Assembly: GCA_030248195.1 (NCBI GenBank) | Contig: JASAND010005544.1 | Location: 1-64,000, forward strand | Source: Trissonchulus latispiculum | Lineage: Eukaryota > Nematoda > Enoplea > Enoplida > Ironidae | Direction: 5' to 3' | DNA length: 64,000 nucleotides | Shown here: positions 58,801 to 64,000 of the stretch, in pieces | How positions within the stretch are numbered: position 1 is the first letter of the stretch | Layout of the letters: the number at the start of each line of letters is the position of its first letter | Position numbers and translations under genes: made by a program | The notes under the pieces: generated by a model | Database searches by the model: none | Told to the model about the DNA's origin: nothing | What the model saw: the letters and a program-made list of their open reading frames with translations, nothing else

Positions 58801-61800
58801 CCATTTAAGGTGGTGATTCCTTTTGGGCACAAATTGTTAGTTGACGGCTCAAACCAAGATGAAATTTGATGAAACCTTCCAAAATAAGTTCATTTGGTGT
58901 TCTAACTCACTCCGCACAATCCCGCTTCAAAATTTTGAGATTTCCGTTCAGGCCGGTTTTTGCCAATTTCTGACAGTTGAGCAGCAGCTACATAGTTATG
59001 ATTATTCCCATTTGAAAGATCTCGTTGAGGTCCACATTTTTGCTTCTAGAAGCAACTTTCTAGCTCTTTTCTAGTGTGAGATATAGCCGATTTTCTCATT
59101 TTGGCGTTGACAACTTGTAATTTTTGCAGAAATCAAATAATCCACGATTTCTTGAGCTACACAAGCCGTAAAATTAAACTAAGGGTGTCGATTTGAAAGT
59201 CTCGTCGAGGCCGATTAACCGATGCATGATAATCTTTCAACTCCCATCCCGTGAGCTGCTATCATAAAAAATGTAGTTATTGCAAAAACATGACCAAATT
59301 TTTTCCAGCGATTGTGGAGCATTTACTATGCAAGCTAGAGGGTTGCCACTTACTAGACGTGTTTTACACAAAAATACCCAGGGACTCTTTTTTAGTTGCC
59401 CCGATTGCTGCTTTCTAGCTAAAGTGGCCGCTCGCTAAAGTTGGGAAAAGTAGGCAAAATCCAGGTTGCGCAAACATTTTAGCTAATTTCTTCATAACGA
59501 AGAGTGATTTCACGATATTTAAAAAAGGGTCCCCAGCTATTTGATAGTGGAATCGAATGATATAGCCGATGCTTCACGAAAAAAAATTACTTTAGTCTGC
59601 AAAAAATCTGGAAAATTAAAGTACTTCGAAAATCCACTAAAATAGTTTCCGAGAACTAAAGTTAGTTTCGTTATATTCATTAGAAAGACCAAACGTTAAG
59701 CTGCACTTTGATATAAAAATGGCTTTTTAACTCCAAGTAATGAATGAGTTATAAGGGTTCAAAGTTGATGTCTCTAAAAGGAATCACCACCTTAACTAAC
59801 ATAAAAGGTGGCGCAAAATTAATTCTATCCAATAGTAGAATTTCACCGTTGGTTTCCATGTTAAATTAAGTTTAATTATATTAAGCTCGCAAATGAGTAC
59901 ATACAATAATTATAATTAATTAATCAACGAATAAATAAACTAAGCAGTCAATAAGCCGCAAAAGTTAATAAGTTAAGCCAATAAGTCAATAAATGTTGCG
60001 TCAAGTCAACAAGAACAAATGAAATTTAAAGAAATTAATAAAACATAAGCTAACATAAACATAATAACAAGCTTTAGAACTAAAAGGCTTTAGGCCAAAA
60101 GATAAGAAAGTTTGGCATTTGCCCTAGGATTCCAGTATGTAGACCAGTTACCGGATTGGTTGTTATGGCTGCAAAGAGAACACAAACATGAACATTTTGC
60201 TTTTACAATCTTTGAGGTAGCTTCAGTGGTTAAGTCAGTACAAGCAAAAAACCATTATGACGGTCAAAAATGGCTTTTTTCGGGGAAGCCAGTTTTTTCA
60301 AAATTACTGCCAAACCTTACGAACAATTTTGGTCCATTTATACTCAATTAATACAGCGCTTAAATGCACATTTTAGGAATCCCTAATAGCAGTACTTTAT
60401 TGCTTTCAGCTAGAGATTTGGAAGAAAAACCATTTCGGCAAAACTGCGGTTATTTTGTTTTAAACATTGATTTCTCCAAAACTACTCGACAAATTCCGGA
60501 GATTTTTGGCAGAATGGAAGTTCGTACTATTACTACTACTATTCTTCGTTTTGTTAAAAACATTCCCAGTTTCCAAAAAATTTAGTGCCAAGTTAAAAAA
60601 TTTAGTGTTTCCGTGCATTTTGCAAATTTCTGTATGATAGCACAAAAAGAAATTTTCCTTGTTTCTGCAGATTCTTAAAATCAATGTTCAAAGATTTTTC
60701 GTCTATATTTAGCCGTTTTGTCAGATAATTTTTGCAAATTTTTTGCTAATTTCACTAGTTTCGTAGCTCATTTAAAAGTTCTGATTATAAGCTTTACAAC
60801 GATGTATAAAGCTCTTTGCAACTCCCAAAATTGCGAAAGTTATAGCGTTATAAAAAATTACCGCAAAAGCACTACACAGAAGGATACCACCACCTTAAGA
60901 CGCTTTAGGACGACTTGTTTGCAATAAACCCAATTACTTATGTGACGTCCCAATACCTAAAGTCTGACCAAAAAATGTAGAAAGCGAAATTGTTTTCTTT
61001 ATATCTCAAAAACGCTTCAAGATAGCTACCACAAAGTATATATTTTCTGAACCGGAGTGATCTTTCTTTTCGTGAAAAAAATTTTGTGAAATTTCCCGTG
61101 CGATTTCAAAGGGCGCCGCTTTTATATGTCCAGAAGGATTGGTAAATGGTACTGCCGCGATTTTTTCAGGAAAGTTTAGTGTACAAAATTTCAACTTTTT
61201 TGGCTGAAACTTCCGTGAGTTATTCAATTTTTTAGATTTTCAAAATTCTTTGATTTTTGCAGCTTTTTCGAATTTGACTGGTTATTATCAGACTCGCTCA
61301 ACGGAAAATTTTTCGATTTAATTTTTCAGACCGCCTAGGCGTCCGCTTTCATTCTTATGTGAGATTTCAAAATTTGAAAGTCGACTTTCGAAAATACATT
61401 TTTGACCCAAAATTTCGACATAGCGAGTAGCAAAAGTGAGTTACTTTCATACTAGTTCAATCTAGCTGAATCCAACGATATAAAGTTTTTGTGGCTACGA
61501 CTTACTGTGCGTCCGCAGTGAATTTTTAAACAATTTCCCTTTTTCAGCTGGTTTTTGCTAGTTTACACTGGCTCAGGCAAATCAAGGCGGCAACATCAAA
61601 GGGAGCAAAAAACCAGCTGAAAAAGGGAAATTGTTTAAAAATTCATTTCGGACGCAATATAAGTCGTAGCCACAAAACCGTTATATCGTTGGATTCAGCT
61701 TAGATTGAACTTTATGATTATGTAATTTTTACTCACTTTTGCTATACTCGCTATGTCGAACTTTTGGGTCAAAAAGTGGTATTTTTCGAAAAAATCGACT

Positions 61801-63587
61801 TTCAAATTTTGAAATCTCACTGGCTGAAAGCGGACGCCTAGGCGGTCCTGAAAATCTAATCGAAAAATGTTTCCGTTGAGCGAGTCGCTAGTAATAACCA
61901 GTCAAAGTCGAAAAAGCGGCAAAGATCAAAGGATTTTGAAAATCTAAAAAATTGAATAACTCACGCAAGTTTCAGCCAAAAAAGTTGAAATTTGGTGTGT
62001 AGCACTTTCATACATGGGGAAAATTTTCCTGAAAAAATCGCGGCAGTACCATGTACCAATCCTTCCGTACCTATAAAAGCGGCGCCCTTTCAAATCGCAC
62101 GGGAAATTTCAAAAAACATTTTTTCGCGAAAAGAAAGATCTCATCAGTCCGGTTCAGAAAATATATACTTTGTGGTAGCTATCTTGAAGCGTATTTGAGA
62201 TATAAAGAAAACAATTTCGCTTTCTACATTTTTTGGCCAGACTTTAATTACATATTGATTCAGTCGGCATACATTTTATCAAGAGTACATAATAGATAAG
62301 AGTGTGACAGCTCGCAAGCTCTCTGTTATCAGCTTCAGGTACATGCTCTGCACGCTAACGGCTGACCCCCCCCCCCCACAAACGTGTATGCTCTCTTCAA
62401 ACGAATTTGGCCGCTATCTTAGCGTTCTAAAGCTCGAAGCAGACACAAATTAGACGCTCGCAGGCGTTGTGTTTTCGAGCTTTAACACGTAAAGATACGG
62501 CGAGTGAACGTACAGAAACCTGTACTGGGTACTGATTTTGGGGGTCACTAGGTACACGTTTGTGTATGGGGTCAGCCGTTAGCGTGCAGAGCATGTACCT
62601 GCAGCTGATAACAAAGAAGCTGCCAGCTGTCATACTCTTATCTATTATGTACTCTTGATTTTATTTAACAAAAACTGGTTAGCATCCTTGTTGTTAACGA
62701 TTCTATTTCGTATCTAACGGTTTTAGCACTGCTAAGTGGCTGAAGTGATCATGCTGCGTAAACCTGTGCACTGCTGTTACACAATGACTAAGTTCCTCAC
62801 ACTGTGTACTAATTAATATCTGCTAGTTTTTGTGTAAGCGGGGTGAACTGCAGACAAGTAAGCTGTTTCTATAATAAAGCCACTGTGCTATGCAAGAAGG
62901 CATTGCTGAAAAAAATAAACTTTGAAAATATCTGTCTACTGTTCTTCCCAACCGTCAAGCATAAAAAATTTTGAATTTGGAATGGAACTCCACAGTGGGC
63001 ACTTAAACTACATGATACGAAGATTGACTCCAGATATGAAAATTAGCAACTCAAAGTTGCTACTAGTTTGATCCAAAGTACTGCTACCAAATTGCATCAA
63101 AAGGACATGAATCAGTTTTGGTGTAAGGATATGACAATAATGAATTAAATACGCATATTGACAATTGTCTCTGTAGCAATTATTTAAATGTTTAGGCTTA
63201 CGGTCGACTTGTCCATATCCTAAAACCGTGAAAGATTGAGAAGAACCCTTCCGCGCGTAATCAGTTGGACAATCCCGAACATTATACGTTCCAGCAATAC
63301 ATGGCCGGTTTACGGACATGTGATGTTGTAGTATTTGTAATCTCGGATTAGAGAGCGACTTAAATTTGATTAAACCAATATCCACCGAACTGCGAATGCA
63401 TTTGAGAAAGGATACGTCATCTATGAATGTTTCCACACATTCCCGATATGTAGGATGCAAAACAATCTCAGCTTCTCCACTGGGTGTCAAATTCACAGGA
63501 AAACGAAGTCCCGGGATAGAAGCATCGCGTATGTAAATGTTGATCTCTTTTGTTTCGGTTAAGAAAGGAACTCCCGATGCCACATTC
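55571..63587 (-). CDS. Gene 1: S1-family serine-protease-like gene, 3' part (three exons)
   Basis: Three exons are visible: 63587-63202, 57740-57550 and 55846-55571. Introns follow GTAAGC and GTCAGT donors and end in TTTTAG and TTTAG. Phases (2 in, then 1, then 0) agree with the other copies, giving 853 coding bases with no internal stop. It keeps Asp in VDIGLIKF (codon 63380-63382) and Ser in GDSGAPLL (codon 55838-55840). The His exon and signal peptide must lie beyond 64000, because nothing like TAAHC is readable at 63600-64000. Large introns hold transposons, two of them palindromic (60958-62246, 62280-62657), plus a tRNA-like sequence. The chymotrypsin fold is inferred from motif order. 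Substrate is unknown: the residues before GDSG are AMAP, so there is no trypsin Asp189 and no Cys191. It is the best candidate for an active enzyme here, although Ser214-Trp215 is replaced by Ala-Ala (GIIAAG). Confidence 0.72.
55990..56612. repeat. Second copy of the hairpin-ended repeat
   Basis: The identical 24-bp hairpin is at 55990-56013, a CTGCGCAGCAGG remnant near 56536, and the end CACAATATTGCTTG near 56600. It sits in gene 1 intron 4, close to the Ser exon, as its relative sits in gene 5. Confidence 0.5.
56988..57060 (+). tRNA. tRNA-Asn(GTT)-like sequence, probably a pseudogene
   Basis: The 5' half fits a tRNA: GCCTCGA acceptor, GCTC-AGTTGGAA-GAGC D arm, and anticodon loop CTGTTAA with GTT at 57021-57023. 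The T loop TTCGAAT is present. Only about four acceptor pairs form (CCTC with GAGG). The anticodon stem has one mismatch and the T stem is weak, so it is likely decayed or a SINE head. Confidence 0.5.
57550..57740 (-). CDS. Gene 1 linker exon
   Basis: 191 bp, acceptor TTTTAG, donor GTCAGT. It encodes the segment between the Asp exon and the Ser loop. It ends in SPCSAGAMAP, which corresponds to the C-A-G stretch that precedes GDSG in S1 proteases. It joins the Ser exon in phase 0. Confidence 0.72.
58805..59795. mobile_element. TTAA element with perfect 20-bp inverted ends (family F3)
   Basis: The first 20 bases (TTAAGGTGGTGATTC...) are repeated inverted at the right end (...GAATCACCACCTTAA). 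991 bp, no open frame of note. Fragments of the same family are at 670-1280 (reverse), 4620-4935, 18361-18472 and 34375-34770. It lies upstream of the gene 1 linker exon, in intron 3. Confidence 0.75.
60958..62246. mobile_element. 1.29 kb palindrome in gene 1 intron 3
   Basis: TAAAGTCTGACCAAAAAATG at the left is mirrored by CATTTTTTGGCCAGACTTTA at the right. Arms are roughly 600 bp each with a spacer of about 45 bp (61560-61603). The GACCAAAAAATGT end is shared with 40868-42018. Confidence 0.75.
62280..62657. mobile_element. Foldback element with 7-bp target duplication
   Basis: CAAGAGTACATAATAGATAA at the left is inverted at the right. Arms are about 100 bp, up to GCTAACGGCTGACC. Exact duplication ATTTTAT at 62273-62279 and 62658-62664. 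It starts just right of the 1.29 kb palindrome, inside gene 1 intron 3. Confidence 0.75.
63202..63587 (-). CDS. Gene 1 Asp exon
   Basis: 386 bp, one base plus 128 codons plus one base. It begins after CTATCTAG and ends before GTAAGC. Readable landmarks are INIYIRD (strand before the Asp loop), IVLHPTY, the catalytic-Asp motif SVDIGLIKF, a CIAG motif and VLGYG (equivalent of the chymotrypsin SGWG turn). Four cysteines sit in C-V-E, C-I-R, C-I-A-G and C-P-T-D. Confidence 0.75.
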
Positions 63588-64000
63588 CTAGATAGTACCT
63601 GATTTTTATTTTGAAGGTATGCCAGAGGTCATATTTACAAATAATATGGTTATTTACAGGACATGCCCAAAAGTAATGGAACTGGGTTATTTTCTTCCTG
63701 ATTCTGTGACACGTTTGAGCTCTAAATCAGTGCTCCGATAACACAGTTACCAGGAACCCAATTACCCGGTTATTCTGAAAATCCTAAACTCCTACAAAAC
63801 ATTTTATCTTGCCTACAGAGGCTAGTTTTGGAAGTCCTAAAATCGTTAACTGAGGCATTAGCAGTTCTTGTTTTAGAAAGAAAAAGAGTATGATAGCATC
63901 TGCTGTTCGACTTAATTTTCAAACTTAGAGTAATTTTTTCAATTATTTCACAATTATACAGACAGATTCCTCAGATATTGCGTTAAATCGTTCCGACCAG
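63588..64000. other. Right edge, presumably gene 1 intron 2
   Basis: No His-exon motif on the minus strand and no repeat recognised. The His exon expected upstream of 63587 must be further right. Confidence 0.4.

Noticed and set aside
1..64000. CRISPR arrays, operons, riboswitches, bacterial genes
   Set aside because: No regularly spaced repeats with unique spacers, no adjacent same-strand uninterrupted genes and no bacterial signals were seen; splicing and repeats show a eukaryote.

Overview
The window looks like nuclear DNA of an invertebrate animal. Genes are split by spliceosomal introns (GTRAGN donors, T-rich AG acceptors), intergenic DNA is AT-rich and full of small transposons, there are TTA/TAA microsatellites, and there is no bacterial-style gene packing. 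The species cannot be named from the sequence.

Genes: everything recognisable as host protein-coding belongs to one family, a tandem array on the minus strand of divergent chymotrypsin-fold (peptidase family S1) serine-protease-like genes. Four coding exons recur in fixed order and phase: a 'His exon' (zymogen cleavage site, C-x-G...TAAHC), an 'Asp exon' (DIGLI, C-x-AG, GYG), a linker exon of 191-194 bp, and a 'Ser exon' (GDSGAPLL plus a six-Cys C-terminal tail). In transcription order (right to left) they are gene 1 (63587-55571, 5' end off the window), gene 2 (53091-48545, broken), gene 3 (46966-37999, all four exons open), an orphan broken Ser exon (34310-34062), gene 4 (32493-26153, broken copy of gene 3) and gene 5 (12621-5150, His exon decayed). 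Genes 3 and 4 lie in a segmental duplication (about 26163-34373 and 38008-48882). Each copy carries different triad damage: Asp to Gly in genes 3 and 4, His deleted in gene 4, His exon eroded in gene 5, and Asp part missing plus a broken acceptor in gene 2. Only gene 1 keeps both visible catalytic residues. All members lack the usual Ser214-Trp215-Gly216 motif, so the family may be largely non-catalytic.

Mobile DNA fills the rest. There are several families of 0.5-1.4 kb TTAA-flanked inverted-repeat elements (piggyBac-like target), including palindromic foldbacks; one has its empty site preserved in the other duplicate. Two other near-complete palindromes of about 1.15 and 1.29 kb have TA targets. 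A further group shares GGGGCC-like, TTTCATAAAA-like ends but has interiors built from different short motifs. There is also a nested LTR retrotransposon with PBS, PPT, 5-bp target duplication and no visible pol, a TRIM-like direct-repeat element, SINE-like insertions with 10-12 bp target duplications, a tRNA-derived SINE, a LINE 3' fragment, and one degenerate tRNA-Asn-like sequence.

Layout: 1-5 kb inverted-repeat elements; 5-13 kb gene 5; 13-26 kb nested transposons; 26-34.4 kb duplicate A (gene 4); 34.4-38 kb spacer; 38-48.9 kb duplicate B (gene 3 and the gene 2 Ser exon); 49-54 kb rest of gene 2; 55.5-63.6 kb gene 1, with many elements in its introns.
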